DNA from: CAZNOG01 sp964574635
GTDB taxonomy: Bacteria; Bacteroidota; Bacteroidia; Flavobacteriales_D; Cryomorphaceae
DNA length: 64,000 nucleotides
Assembly: GCA_964574635.1 (NCBI GenBank)
Contig: CAZNOG010000009.1
Location: forward strand, 62,001 to 126,000
Direction: 5' to 3'
The position numbers were made by a program, and so were the translations under genes. A model generated the notes under the pieces. That model searched no databases. It saw only the letters and a list, made by a program, of their open reading frames with translations, and was not told the origin of the DNA. Below, piece by piece: positions 24,748 through 34,102 of this stretch (the stretch's first letter is position 1; every line of letters begins with the position of its first letter).

Positions 24748-26213
24748 TCGCCGAGAACCCGGAAATCATCGCTAAATACCAAGTGGTCATCGGCTTGGAA
24801 GTGCACGCACAGATGTCGACGCTGAGCAAGGCCTATTCCGGCGACCGAAACGCCTACGCGGGCAGCCCGAATTCCTACACCTCGCCCCTCACCTTGGGCC
24901 ATCCCGGAACGCTTCCGCGCTTCAATGAGCGCACCTTGGAATACGCAATCAAAATGGGTCTGGCCACGGGAAGCACCATTTCACGGGCCATGCACTTCGC
25001 GCGGAAAAATTATTTCTACGCCGACCTGCCCAAAGGCTACCAAATCACCCAAGACACCACGCCCATTTGCACGGGGGGATCGATCGAGATCAAAGACGCC
25101 GAAGGTCGGCCGAAACGCATCGGCATCACGAGAATCCACATGGAAGAAGACGCGGGCAAAAGCATCCACGATCAAGACCCCGACAATACGCTCATCGACC
25201 TGAATCGCGCCGGCGTTCCCCTCATCGAGATCGTCAGCGAGCCGGACATGCGCTCGCCCGAGGAAGCTTACAACTACCTCGCTGAGGTGAGGCGGTTGGT
25301 AAGGCATTTGGAAATTTGCGACGGAAACATGGAAGAAGGCAGCCTCCGCTGCGACGCCAACGTCTCGGTGATGCTCAAAGGCTCGTCGACCTTCGGAAAC
25401 CGCTGCGAAGTGAAGAACATGAACTCGTTGCGCAACGTGCAGAGGGCCATCGAATACGAAATGAAGCGGCAGATCGCCCTCCTCGAATCGGGCGTCAAAG
25501 AGATCGATCAGGAAACGAGGAGCTTCGACGCCGTACGAGGCGTGACCTTTACGTTGAGGAGCAAAGAAGACGCCCACGATTACCGTTATTTTCCCGAGCC
25601 GGACCTCCCGCCCATCACCATTACGGAGCCGCAAATCGAGGAAATTCGCCGGGCCATGCCTCCTCTGCCGTCGGAACTCCTCGCCAAATACCGCGGTGAA
25701 CTCGGACTCTCGGAATACGATTCCGACATTTTGGTCGAAGACAAAAACACCTCGCTGTATTACAACCAACTGATCGAGCACACCTCGAATTACAAGGCCG
25801 CGGCCAACTGGGTGATCGGCGACATCCGATCGCATTTGAACCAAACCGCGACCGACATCGCACGCTTTCCCGTGAAGCCGCGCAGCATCGCGCGCTTAAT
25901 CGCCTTGATCGACGAGGGGAAGATCAGCAATTCCGTGGCTTCCCAATCTCTGTTCCCGAAATTGATCGAAGAGCCGAATGCGGATCCCGCCGAAATCGCG
26001 GAAAGGGAAAATCTCATTCAAAGCAGCGACGACGACTGGCTGATCGGACTCGCCGGAGAGGTCTTGGACATGTACCCCGACAAGGTACAAGCCTACAAAC
26101 AGGGCAATAAAGGATTGCTGGGGCTGTTTATGGGAGAGGTGATGAAAAAATCCGAACGCAGGGCAAACCCCAAAAAGGCCAGTGAAATCATTAAAAAAAT
26201 CCTGGAAGAATGA
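24744..26213 (+). CDS. gatB: Asp-tRNA(Asn)/Glu-tRNA(Gln) amidotransferase subunit B
   Basis: A 489-residue GatB, which activates the misacylated tRNA carboxylate for amidation by GatA. Landmarks: VVIGLEVHAQMSTLSK, the SRAMHFARKNYFYADLPKGY and QITQDTTPIC block, HMEEDAGKSIHD, LIDLNRAGVPLIEIVSEPDM, and the C-terminal YqeY-like helical tail ending NPKKASEIIKKILEE. The open frame extends upstream within punA, but MIAENPEIIAKYQVVIGLEV is the proper start. Confidence 0.96.
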   Translation: MIAENPEIIAKYQVVIGLEVHAQMSTLSKAYSGDRNAYAGSPNSYTSPLTLGHPGTLPRFNERTLEYAIKMGLATGSTISRAMHFARKNYFYADLPKGYQITQDTTPICTGGSIEIKDAEGRPKRIGITRIHMEEDAGKSIHDQDPDNTLIDLNRAGVPLIEIVSEPDMRSPEEAYNYLAEVRRLVRHLEICDGNMEEGSLRCDANVSVMLKGSSTFGNRCEVKNMNSLRNVQRAIEYEMKRQIALLESGVKEIDQETRSFDAVRGVTFTLRSKEDAHDYRYFPEPDLPPITITEPQIEEIRRAMPPLPSELLAKYRGELGLSEYDSDILVEDKNTSLYYNQLIEHTSNYKAAANWVIGDIRSHLNQTATDIARFPVKPRSIARLIALIDEGKISNSVASQSLFPKLIEEPNADPAEIAERENLIQSSDDDWLIGLAGEVLDMYPDKVQAYKQGNKGLLGLFMGEVMKKSERRANPKKASEIIKKILEE

Positions 26214-27340
26214 AGACTTTGAAATGGCTACCGATCACCCTCTTGGCGTTGGCTGTCGGCTGCACGAACGCGCAGGAGGAAAACACCGTATCGGGCACGA
26301 TCGACAACGCGGAGGGAAGTGAACTCCACCTCATCGGATACAAAATGGGCACCCCGGACACTTTGGGCACCACCACATTGGACGCCGAGGGAAATTTCTC
26401 TTTCACCGTGCCGCCGGCGCGACCCAACTTCTACGTATTGTCTTTCGACAACTCCCAAAGCATCACGCTTTACCTCGACAGCACCGAAACGGACGTCGAG
26501 GTGTTCGCCGACCTCAACACCTTGAATCGGACGTATCAAGTGGAGGGGTCTGTGGAAAGCGAAGACCTGCGAAACCTATTCGTGACGGAAACCAAGTACC
26601 GCACGGAACTCGATTCGCTGATGAAAGCCATGCAGCAAGCCGCCACATCGGGCGACAACGAATCGCGGGTGCAACTCAGCGAGAGGTACAATCTCCTCGG
26701 CCGGGAATACAAGGAATATCTGCTGCGATTCATCGACGAGGACTCCACGCGAATCGCCAACTACAATACTTTGCAGCGCTTGGACCCGAACAACGAATTC
26801 GAGTACATTCAGCGCGTGCGCAACGGCTTGGGGGTATCGATGAAAGGAAATTACTTCTACGACCGCTTGGCGGAGGAAGTGGCGCGATTCGAAGAGAGAA
26901 AGCGGGCCGAACAAGGCTTTGCCCCCGGTGCGGTGGCACCGGATATCGTGCTGCCCGACCCCGAGGGAAACCTCGTGAAGCTTTCGGACTACCGCGGCAA
27001 CTACGTCCTGATCGACTTTTGGGCGTCGTGGTGCAAGCCTTGCCGCGTCGAAAACCCCAACGTGGTGGCCATGTACAACAGGTTCGCTTCGGAAAATTTC
27101 GAGATATTCGGCGTGTCCCTCGACCGCAGTCGAGAGAATTGGCTGCAAGCCATTCAGGACGACGGCCTCACCTGGCCCCAAGTCAGCGACTTGAAATTCT
27201 GGAACAGCGCCGCGGCCCGTCTGTACAACGTGAACGCGATTCCTCATACGGTGTTGATCGATCCGGAAGGCAAGATCATCGCGTCCAAGTTGCGGGGACA
27301 AGCTTTGGAAAGAAAACTCGAGGAAATTTTCGGCGCCTGA
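26210..27340 (+). CDS. DUF4369-thioredoxin (TlpA/AhpC-TSA) lipoprotein
   Basis: A 376-residue protein. Lipoprotein-type signal (lipobox near LAVGC, Cys about 18), N-terminal DUF4369-like beta domain (about 25-110), helical linker (110-235), then a thioredoxin fold with WASWCKPC; the redox cysteines are C275 and C278, and the cis-proline is in NAIPHTVLID. Expected to reduce disulfides outside the inner membrane. The start overlaps the gatB stop. Confidence 0.92.
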   Translation: MKTLKWLPITLLALAVGCTNAQEENTVSGTIDNAEGSELHLIGYKMGTPDTLGTTTLDAEGNFSFTVPPARPNFYVLSFDNSQSITLYLDSTETDVEVFADLNTLNRTYQVEGSVESEDLRNLFVTETKYRTELDSLMKAMQQAATSGDNESRVQLSERYNLLGREYKEYLLRFIDEDSTRIANYNTLQRLDPNNEFEYIQRVRNGLGVSMKGNYFYDRLAEEVARFEERKRAEQGFAPGAVAPDIVLPDPEGNLVKLSDYRGNYVLIDFWASWCKPCRVENPNVVAMYNRFASENFEIFGVSLDRSRENWLQAIQDDGLTWPQVSDLKFWNSAAARLYNVNAIPHTVLIDPEGKIIASKLRGQALERKLEEIFGA

Positions 27341-27359
27341 TCGCCGTGGGCCGGAAGCC

Positions 27360-28130
27360 ATGGGAAAGTACTATTTCGCGTCGGATTTTCACCTCGGGGC
27401 ACCCGATTACGACGGAAGTCTGAAGCGAGAGCGGAAAGTGGTGGAATGGCTCGACCTCGTAAAGGAAGACGCCACCGAAATATTCATCCTCGGCGACGTG
27501 TTCGACTTCTGGTTCGAGTACAAAACCGTGGTTCCCCGTGGCTATGTGCGGCTCTTGGGCAAAATGGCCGAAATCACCGACAGCGGGATTCCCATCCATT
27601 GGTTCATCGGCAACCACGACATGTGGATCTTCGATTACCTGCCCAAGGAAATCGGCGTGGTGATGCACCGTGAACCTGGCGTGTTCACCCTCAACGGAAA
27701 AAAATGTTACATCGGTCACGGCGACGGACTCGGACCCGGCGACCGAGGGTACAAATTCATCAAAAAGATTTTCCGTTCACCGGTGTGTCAATGGCTGTTC
27801 GCGCGCCTGCACCCCAACTTCGGCATCGGGTTGGCCAACTTCTTTTCCGCGCGGAGCCGGGCGGCGGTCGGCGATTCGGACGAAACCTTTCTGGGCAAGG
27901 AAAAAGAGTGGCTCGCCATCTTCGCCGAGGAGGCTTCCCGGAAGGAATCCATGGATTATTACATCTTCGGACACAGGCACCTGCCCATGGAAATCGAACT
28001 GGACAGCGGCGCAGTGTACTTCAACATCGGCGATTGGATCACCCACTTCACCTTCGGTGTGCTGGACGACGAGGGCTTTTCACTCAAGGGTTTCGGGACC
28101 CGTCCCACAATTCACTCCAATAAAGAGTAA
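27360..28130 (+). CDS. lpxH: UDP-2,3-diacylglucosamine diphosphatase
   Basis: A 256-residue calcineurin-like phosphoesterase that cleaves UDP-2,3-diacylglucosamine to lipid X. Metal-site motifs in order: SDFHLG (about 8-13), LGDVFDFWFEY, IGNHDMW, HGDGLGPGD and FGHRHLP. Last gene of the lpxK-punA-gatB-tlpA-lpxH run. Its final 47 nt overlap the 3' end of gap on the opposite strand. Confidence 0.94.
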   Translation: MGKYYFASDFHLGAPDYDGSLKRERKVVEWLDLVKEDATEIFILGDVFDFWFEYKTVVPRGYVRLLGKMAEITDSGIPIHWFIGNHDMWIFDYLPKEIGVVMHREPGVFTLNGKKCYIGHGDGLGPGDRGYKFIKKIFRSPVCQWLFARLHPNFGIGLANFFSARSRAAVGDSDETFLGKEKEWLAIFAEEASRKESMDYYIFGHRHLPMEIELDSGAVYFNIGDWITHFTFGVLDDEGFSLKGFGTRPTIHSNKE

Positions 28131-29118
28131 GATCGCAAAGGCGGGAGGCGTACCCCGTTTCGTTGTCGTACCAGCCGACGATCTTCACCATATTTCCCAG
28201 CACGGCGGTCAACTCACTGTCGTACACGCATGAGTACGGATTTCCGATGATGTCGGAACTGACCAGGGGCTTGTCCGTGAATTGCAGGTACCCCTTCCAA
28301 GAACCTTCTTCGGCGGCGCGTCGGAACGCCTTGTTGATGGTGTCGATATCGGTTTTTTCCTTCACGATGTAGGTGATGTCGGTCAAGGATCCGTTGGGAA
28401 CCGGAACCCGGATACCCGCCCCGCCCAGCTGTCCGTCAAGATGAGGAAAAACCCGCGTGATGGCTTTGGCGGCTCCTGTGGAAGTGGGAATGATGGACAA
28501 GGCCGCCGCGCGGGCCCGTCTCAAATCCACGTGGGCCCGATCGTGCAATGACTGGTCGCCGGTGTAGCTGTGCACGGTGGTGATGAATCCACTCTCGATG
28601 CCGAACTCCCTGTCGATCACGTCGACCAAGGGTGCCGCGCAATTGGTGGTGCAAGAAGCGTTGGAGATGATTTGCTCCCCGCCGTCGAGGATGTCTTCAT
28701 TCGCCCCGAGAACCACCGTTTTTACGTCTTCTCCGTCGGCTACGGCCGTGATGATGCATCGGGGCGCACCCGCGGCGATGTGGGCCATGGCTTTGTCCTT
28801 GCGCTTAAACTTGCCCGTGGCTTCCAGTACCAAGTCCGGTTTGGCGCTCCGCCAGTCGAGTTCCGACGGGTCCATGACGGAAGTATGGGGTATGCGGTCG
28901 CCGTCGACGATCAGGCAGCCTTCCTCGCCGGAGATATTCGCGTCCCAGCGGCCCTGCACGCTGTCGAACTCCAGCAGGTGGGCCAGCGCGTCGGTGGAAC
29001 CCGGATCGTTGATGGCCACGATGTCGATTTTATCCCGGTAGTCGCGGTACACCCTTCTGGTGAACACACGGCCTATGCGGCCGAAGCCGTTGATTGCAAC
29101 CCTAATTTTTCGATTCAT
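28084..29118 (-). CDS. gap: Glyceraldehyde-3-phosphate dehydrogenase
   Basis: A 344-residue glycolytic dehydrogenase. The NAD domain starts VAINGFGRIGR, the catalytic cysteine is in NASCTTNC, with STGAAKA and RVPVPNGSLTD downstream. The NAD-ring segment reads WYDNETGY, where WYDNEWGY is the common form. The start codon stands 20 nt past the T-tract of the preceding gene's terminator, and the 3' end overlaps lpxH. Confidence 0.96.
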   Translation of the reverse strand: MNRKIRVAINGFGRIGRVFTRRVYRDYRDKIDIVAINDPGSTDALAHLLEFDSVQGRWDANISGEEGCLIVDGDRIPHTSVMDPSELDWRSAKPDLVLEATGKFKRKDKAMAHIAAGAPRCIITAVADGEDVKTVVLGANEDILDGGEQIISNASCTTNCAAPLVDVIDREFGIESGFITTVHSYTGDQSLHDRAHVDLRRARAAALSIIPTSTGAAKAITRVFPHLDGQLGGAGIRVPVPNGSLTDITYIVKEKTDIDTINKAFRRAAEEGSWKGYLQFTDKPLVSSDIIGNPYSCVYDSELTAVLGNMVKIVGWYDNETGYASRLCDLTLYWSELWDGSRNP

Positions 29119-29137
29119 GGTTTACGTTTCACGGTTC

Positions 29138-29175
29138 AAAAAAAGGGCGCAACCACTTTGGCAGTGGTTGCGCCC
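29138..29175 (-). terminator. Rho-independent terminator of the T9SS cargo gene
   Basis: GGGCGCAACCACT (29145-29157), loop TTGGC, AGTGGTTGCGCCC (29163-29175): 13 perfect pairs, followed on the minus strand by seven T. It lies 64 nt beyond the cargo stop and just before gap. Confidence 0.88.
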
Positions 29176-29239
29176 CAATTCACTGTGGATCATTTCCCGT
29201 TCATCCGGGTCGGCTTCCGCCATCCACTTCACTTTCGTA

Positions 29240-32200
29240 TTACAGGGATTTGATGAACTTGCCTGTTTGCGTGGCGTCTCCCGCTTCGACGATTACGATG
29301 TACGCACCTGCGGGCAGGCTCGAAACATCGAGGTTGAGGGTTTGTTTGCGTCCAGCGTCGAAGTGGCGCTTGCCTTCCGAAGCCACCAACTGACCGGTGA
29401 GGGTGTAGATTTTGTGGCTCACTTCGGAATTTTGGGCCAGGTTGAACTCCACTCGCGCCAAGTCACCCGCCACGGGGTTCGGGTATACTTTCAAGCCGCT
29501 GAGCATGGGTTTGTTCATGTCGGCCAAGTCATCCAAACCGGTGACGGTACCGAGGTAATCCGTGCGGAAAATTCCCATTCCGTGGGTACCCGCGTAGACC
29601 ACACCCGAGTTCTCGGCCATGTCCAATCCGAACTTCTGTTGTCTGAGGTCGAAGACCGGAACGCGGGGCATTTCGCCGTTGTTGGCTTCCGTCCACGTAT
29701 CCCCGCCGTTGTCGGTGTACCATACTCCGAACTCCGTACCGGCCATGATGATGTCGGTGTCCGCAACGTCCATCACCACCGAATACACGGGCATTCCCTG
29801 CAGTTCGGGCGCTACGTTCCAAATGTTCTGGAAGGTTCCGCTTCCCGACGGGGTAACGGCGTCTTGAGACACGAGGACCTTGGCGTTTCCACCGTAACCT
29901 CCCGTGGCGATAACCACTTTGGGGCTGGCCGGCGTGTCGATGCCACCTCGGCCTTGGGAGTAATCCACTTCGATATCGAGGATGGGGCCCGTGCCTTGGT
30001 GAATCACGTGTTTCTGGATAAGGTAAGCCGGCTTGGTCAAGTCGTACTCGTCGTACTCCCAAGCGGAATTGAAGTTCTTGAATCGAAGGATTCTTCCGTT
30101 GGCGTACCCCACGTAGAGCACGTCACCGTCGGGCGACCACTCGAGGGAGGTCGGGTTGGAGTTGGGCTCGCCGTTGTCGATTTTAATGAACCTCGGAGTT
30201 CCGTTCGTTTTCATGGGCTCCCGGGTAACGAACACTCCGCGGGACACAGCGACGGCCAACTGGAATTGCGCCGTTTCGCGAACGAGAAGCGTATCGCCCA
30301 CGAACTGGAAGGCGAAGTCCTCACCGCCGATGTTGCGCACGTAGTGGGAGTAGAAAAGGAGGTCTTCTTCCAGCGTCACCGGGGTTTGGAAATCGTTGTT
30401 GTCGTTATCCACCAAGATCGTCGTTCCCGCGGGAATCGAGGCGATTGCGGTATCTCCCTCGGCGGTCACTACCGGGGTATCGTAATTCTCCAGGTAGGGA
30501 TTATCGATGGTCACGATGTATTCGATATCGATCTCGGAAAATTCGTTGTTGGCGTTTTCGTACAAGGCGATGTCGGTGTAGAAATCGTTCTTGTTTACCG
30601 TGGTGAGTTTCATATCGAGGTCACCGAAACTTCCCGGAGTCATGTTCTCCCCGAAGTCGGTGGATCGTCGGGTCGTACCGTAGTACAGGGTAGCGAACAA
30701 GTAGTTGGGGAAGTACTGGCTGATCTCCGAGGAGAATCCGTCACCCCCGGAAACCGAGATGGCCAATTTGGGATCCGAGCCGTCGAGTTTCAAATACAGG
30801 GTTCCGTTGTCTTGCAGTCCCCCCATCACGCGACCTTCGGGGTCGAAGGCGATGGCGTAGTACTGGGTGGTGAGGAAGTCCCTGTTCATGTCGGACCAAG
30901 TCACACCTTTGTCGGTCGATTTGAAGACCCCACCGTCGGTACCCACGTAGAGGGTGCCGTTTGCGTCCCAGTGGGCGGTGTGGATATCGGAGTGCACGTA
31001 GTACGGGCTGGGCGCTTGTCCGGGTGAAGAGGCGAAATTGAGGTTCACCGCTTCCCAAGCCGAGATGCCCGGGGTACCGGCCAACACCCATCTCCACATG
31101 CGGATACCGCCGAGAATCAACTCTTTGGTGCCGTCTTCGTGGGGCACCACGGTCAACATATTGTCGTACCATCCTTGTGCGGACTGTCCGTTGTAGAAAG
31201 GCGCGAACTGAGAGATGTTTCCACCCACGTTGCTCGCGGGGGCAACCACGTGCCAGTTCAACCCACCGTCAATGGATACATACACTCCCCGGAGGAAGCC
31301 GTAAGGCGACTGAAAGCCTGGGGGCGTTGAGATGCTGGCAGCCATGAAATTTTTGTCCAAGGGCGAAATCACCAGGTCGGTCGCTCCCACGTTTCCGCTG
31401 GCGAAACCTACGCTGCCGTCCAATTCGGTAAAGGTTTCCCCCCCGTCTCTAGACAGGTGGATGCGCGATCCCAAGTGGAGCAAAATGTACTCTCCGTCGG
31501 TGGAGATGTCGAAGTGGCTGCCGCGGTCGTTGTACAGGCCGGTGGGCAGGGGTTCCAACTCATCCGAACCGTGGATGTAAGGGAAAAATCCAAAATTGTT
31601 GGAAATCCACAGCTTGTCGGGGTCTACCGGATCGGCCTTGATTTTGTCGATGGTCGCCCAGTCGCTGCCGGTGGAAAATGCGTTGGGTTCGAAGTCGGAT
31701 ACGAGGCTCCAGGTTTCTCCGTCGTCTTCGGATACGTAGAGACCGCCGCCGATAAAGCCGGACCCGCCTCCACCGCTGATTCCCTCGCGGGAGTGGCCGG
31801 TACCTACGTAGATGGCGCCGTTGCCCAAAATGGCGATGGACGACACCGCGAGGGCGTCTTGGAAATTGGGTATCCTGTGCCAAGCGAGACCGCCGTTGGT
31901 GGATTTGAACAAACCGCCGGATACTCCGCCGGCGATCAAGGTGTTGGGCTCATCGGGAAAAGAAATGATGGCCCGCAGTCGGCCTCCTACGTTGTTGGGC
32001 CCCATGGAGCTCCAAATCACGTCGGCATTCTTGGACTTGTCGGCTTGCAGGTCGCGCACCGCGGCCCTCACCGCCAAAATATCTTCCGGCTCCACTTCGC
32101 CGGTGTATACGTTGGCACGTATCATATTGTAATACTCCATCGCTCCGCTGATGCCGGCAGGGGAGTTCATGTCCGAACGGGGGACGTACGCTGCCGAAAC

Positions 32201-32290
32201 GTTCGATACGTCGCGGGGTTGAACGAACCACACGACAGCCAGAATGGCGATAATCCCGGCGGAAATGAAGAGTAAACTTCTCAATTTCAT
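29240..32290 (-). CDS. T9SS-exported beta-propeller protein (type A sorting domain)
   Basis: A 1016-residue protein. N-terminal membrane/signal segment (about 5-24), then several BNR/sialidase-type propeller repeats, for example GGLFKSTNGGLAWHRI, GGLYVSEDDGETWSLV, GVFKSTDKGVTWSDM, VWYTDNGGDTWTEA. The C-terminal 90 residues are a T9SS sorting domain: KVYPNPVAGDLARVEFNL, then LDVSSLPAGAYIVIVEAG and a final GKFIKSL. It should be exported and anchored at the cell surface. Ligand or enzymatic activity cannot be told. Confidence 0.9.
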   Translation of the reverse strand: MKLRSLLFISAGIIAILAVVWFVQPRDVSNVSAAYVPRSDMNSPAGISGAMEYYNMIRANVYTGEVEPEDILAVRAAVRDLQADKSKNADVIWSSMGPNNVGGRLRAIISFPDEPNTLIAGGVSGGLFKSTNGGLAWHRIPNFQDALAVSSIAILGNGAIYVGTGHSREGISGGGGSGFIGGGLYVSEDDGETWSLVSDFEPNAFSTGSDWATIDKIKADPVDPDKLWISNNFGFFPYIHGSDELEPLPTGLYNDRGSHFDISTDGEYILLHLGSRIHLSRDGGETFTELDGSVGFASGNVGATDLVISPLDKNFMAASISTPPGFQSPYGFLRGVYVSIDGGLNWHVVAPASNVGGNISQFAPFYNGQSAQGWYDNMLTVVPHEDGTKELILGGIRMWRWVLAGTPGISAWEAVNLNFASSPGQAPSPYYVHSDIHTAHWDANGTLYVGTDGGVFKSTDKGVTWSDMNRDFLTTQYYAIAFDPEGRVMGGLQDNGTLYLKLDGSDPKLAISVSGGDGFSSEISQYFPNYLFATLYYGTTRRSTDFGENMTPGSFGDLDMKLTTVNKNDFYTDIALYENANNEFSEIDIEYIVTIDNPYLENYDTPVVTAEGDTAIASIPAGTTILVDNDNNDFQTPVTLEEDLLFYSHYVRNIGGEDFAFQFVGDTLLVRETAQFQLAVAVSRGVFVTREPMKTNGTPRFIKIDNGEPNSNPTSLEWSPDGDVLYVGYANGRILRFKNFNSAWEYDEYDLTKPAYLIQKHVIHQGTGPILDIEVDYSQGRGGIDTPASPKVVIATGGYGGNAKVLVSQDAVTPSGSGTFQNIWNVAPELQGMPVYSVVMDVADTDIIMAGTEFGVWYTDNGGDTWTEANNGEMPRVPVFDLRQQKFGLDMAENSGVVYAGTHGMGIFRTDYLGTVTGLDDLADMNKPMLSGLKVYPNPVAGDLARVEFNLAQNSEVSHKIYTLTGQLVASEGKRHFDAGRKQTLNLDVSSLPAGAYIVIVEAGDATQTGKFIKSL

Positions 32291-32485
32291 ATGCTTGAAG
32301 TTAGTATTGTTGGTTACGGATGATTTCAGCCCGTAAATTTAGAAAATTTCGTGAACCTTCCGCCATGTTTCGATCGCAATCGGCACAAATCGCAGCGCAT
32401 TCGGGGAATCTCGAGAACGCACCCACGGGCGGCATACACGCGCATTGACGCCGCGGAAGTCCGCGATCATCCGCAAGGGCGTGAG

Positions 32486-33262
32486 TCAGCGGTTGAACCG
32501 CTTACCGAATTGCAAGGCGATGTAGAGATTGAAGAACACGCGGGGGTTGTCGGAGAAGGCCATGATTTCCACCTCGCTCAAAGGGAAGTAGTCGACGACG
32601 GCGCCCACTTCCAGTCCTTTGATGCCTTCGCGGTCGGGGGCGTATTCGAAGTTCAGCCCGAAACCGGCGTGCAAACCGGGGTGGATTTTGATCTGCTCGA
32701 AGCCGCGCAAACCTCCCGCCCTGCCCAAGATGGTCTCGACGGTGTGTCGTTCCGGGTCGTATTTTTCCACCACAACCGTATTGGTCAATTCACCCGACCG
32801 TCGGGGCACGAGAATTTCTAGAAACACCGGCTTGGTAAAACCCAGCGTGGGCCCGACTCGCCAGTTGTAGCCTATGGCCACTCCCGATTTACGGATCTTG
32901 TCGAACTTCACCACCTTGGTGCCGATGGAGGGGCGCACCACGGTAAAGGTGTTGAGCTTGCCGAAGACGAAGCCCCGCGTATCGTCCCACTGCGGGTTGT
33001 AGCTCTTGATCTCCTTGGGGTGCTTCATGGCGGCGATGTCCAACTGAAAGATGCGCGACTTGAATGCCGTTTTGTTGATGCCGTACGTGAAATGCGCGCC
33101 CCAGCCGTTGGTGTGCAAAAACGCACCGCCGTACATGGAGTAGTTGTACAGCACCACCGCCTCGTCGAAAATGGTGGCTTCTTCCGTTTGGGCCCGCAAA
33201 TGCGCCGCACCGCCGAACAGCAGCAGGAACAATAGCGGGTATGCAAGGAATCTCGTCTTCAT
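32486..33262 (-). CDS. Putative outer-membrane barrel protein
   Basis: A 258-residue protein with signal peptide ending AHLRAQ. The mature part contains Gly/aromatic-rich amphipathic strands (YNYSMYGGAFLHTNGWGAHF, KSGVAIGYNWRVGPTLGF, HAGFGLNFEYAP) and ends in YIALQFGKRFNR, consistent with a small outer-membrane barrel. I do not recognise a named family. The 195 bp between this stop and the T9SS cargo start hold no gene. Confidence 0.7.
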   Translation of the reverse strand: MKTRFLAYPLLFLLLFGGAAHLRAQTEEATIFDEAVVLYNYSMYGGAFLHTNGWGAHFTYGINKTAFKSRIFQLDIAAMKHPKEIKSYNPQWDDTRGFVFGKLNTFTVVRPSIGTKVVKFDKIRKSGVAIGYNWRVGPTLGFTKPVFLEILVPRRSGELTNTVVVEKYDPERHTVETILGRAGGLRGFEQIKIHPGLHAGFGLNFEYAPDREGIKGLEVGAVVDYFPLSEVEIMAFSDNPRVFFNLYIALQFGKRFNR

Positions 33263-33357
33263 AATTTGGACAGGCCAAGTTACGGAGAATTGGCGTTTTT
33301 ATGGTGCATCCGTCCAAAATTTGTTTGCGCAAAGGCGCCGGAACGGACGGGTGATGA

Positions 33358-33375
33358 GGGTTTTTGTGGGTGTGT
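33358..33375 (+). repeat. Dispersed 16-mer, copy GGGTTTTTGTGGGTGTGT
   Basis: An exact copy in the 33263-33721 gap, 96 nt upstream of the barrel gene start and in antisense orientation to it, and 70 nt from structured element copy 3. Confidence 0.7.
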
Positions 33376-33444
33376 TCTCACGATCGGGTTTGACGTGGAA
33401 ATGATTCCATGGGCGTTGCAAGGAAAATTAGTCGAAGGGCGGTC

Positions 33445-33638
33445 GCGTGAGGGCGGACACCGGCATCCCTGCACTGCGCGGGGCCACGTGGATGCGGCGC
33501 GGATTCAGCGACGGGGAAGCTCGAATCCGCGGCTTGCAGACACGCCCCGCGCAGTGCAGGATAGAGGTGGTAGACCGACACCGGCCGTACGCGATTTGAG
33601 AAGGTTGAGCCCGACAAAACGGCCGGAGGCACGCCCAA
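33445..33638 (-). ncRNA. Structured intergenic element, copy 3
   Basis: On the minus strand it starts TGTTGGGCGTGCCTCC, has TAT directly before a perfect 16-bp arm CCTGCACTGCGCGGGG (plus partner 33545-33560 against 33468-33483), a nested stem GCGGATTC/GAATCCGC (33499-33506, 33523-33530), then GATGCCGGTGTCCGCC and CTCACGC. It starts 84 nt after the ytxJ stop on the same strand. The gap 33263-33721 holds this element, one 16-mer and no gene. Confidence 0.62.
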
Positions 33639-33721
33639 CACATCAAAAAATTCCAATACATTCAACACATCCGAGAGGCCCGAAACGTCGGGAAAGACAG
33701 ATGCCTTGGTAAAGTGAAAAT

Positions 33722-34078
33722 TCAAGAATTGGCGGGGGAACCCGTTCCGATGGCGTCGAGTTTGAGTCCGATTTCGGCCGGATCGATGGAAGAGTGTGAT
33801 TTTACGTCGATGAGTCGGCCCCGCTCGAAGAGAAAACCTTGTGGGGATTCGTGCACGGTGTCGGTGCGCTCGGCGAGGAAATTGCTCACTGGTCTGTGTT
33901 TCAGCACGTCTATGATAAAATACTCGAGCCGGGGATCGGGGTTGCGCTCTACCCTGCTTTTGGCCATGGCGCTGATGCCGCAACGCGGACTGTGCTTCAA
34001 TATGTATACGAAAGAGAATGCGTCCCCATTTTCGAGGACTTCGGCCAAACGATCGCTATCGGTAAGTTCCTCCCACAC
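33722..34078 (-). CDS. ytxJ: Bacillithiol-system protein YtxJ
   Basis: About 118 residues, thioredoxin-like. The motif KHSPRCGISAMAKSR matches the YtxJ single-cysteine site (KHSxRCxIS), followed by YFIIDVLKHRPVSNFLAE and the ESPQGFLFERGR cis-proline region. Family members are thought to act as monothiol bacilliredoxins. The GTG at 34076-34078 gives the usual MW-E-L N-terminus; a TTG at 34088-34090 would add four residues. There is no ATG. It lies in the same frame as the small lipoprotein upstream, separated by one TGA. Confidence 0.85.
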   Translation of the reverse strand: MWEELTDSDRLAEVLENGDAFSFVYILKHSPRCGISAMAKSRVERNPDPRLEYFIIDVLKHRPVSNFLAERTDTVHESPQGFLFERGRLIDVKSHSSIDPAEIGLKLDAIGTGSPANS

Positions 34079-34102
34079 GGCAGGTTCCAATATTCGGATG
34101 AT

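Noticed and set aside
28084..29118. WYDNETGY in place of WYDNEWGY as a sign of a non-glycolytic dehydrogenase
   Set aside because: The catalytic Cys and all other landmarks are intact, and single changes at this position occur in true GapA-type enzymes, so no special role is claimed.
29060..31027. A 655-codon plus-strand open frame opposite the T9SS cargo gene
   Set aside because: No recognisable domain, and it runs antisense to propeller repeats and a sorting domain that are clearly coding.
33445..33638. Reading the large inverted repeat as a transposon end or insertion sequence
   Set aside because: No transposase and no target duplication are seen, and the flanking words match two other elements with different stems, which fits a structured element better.
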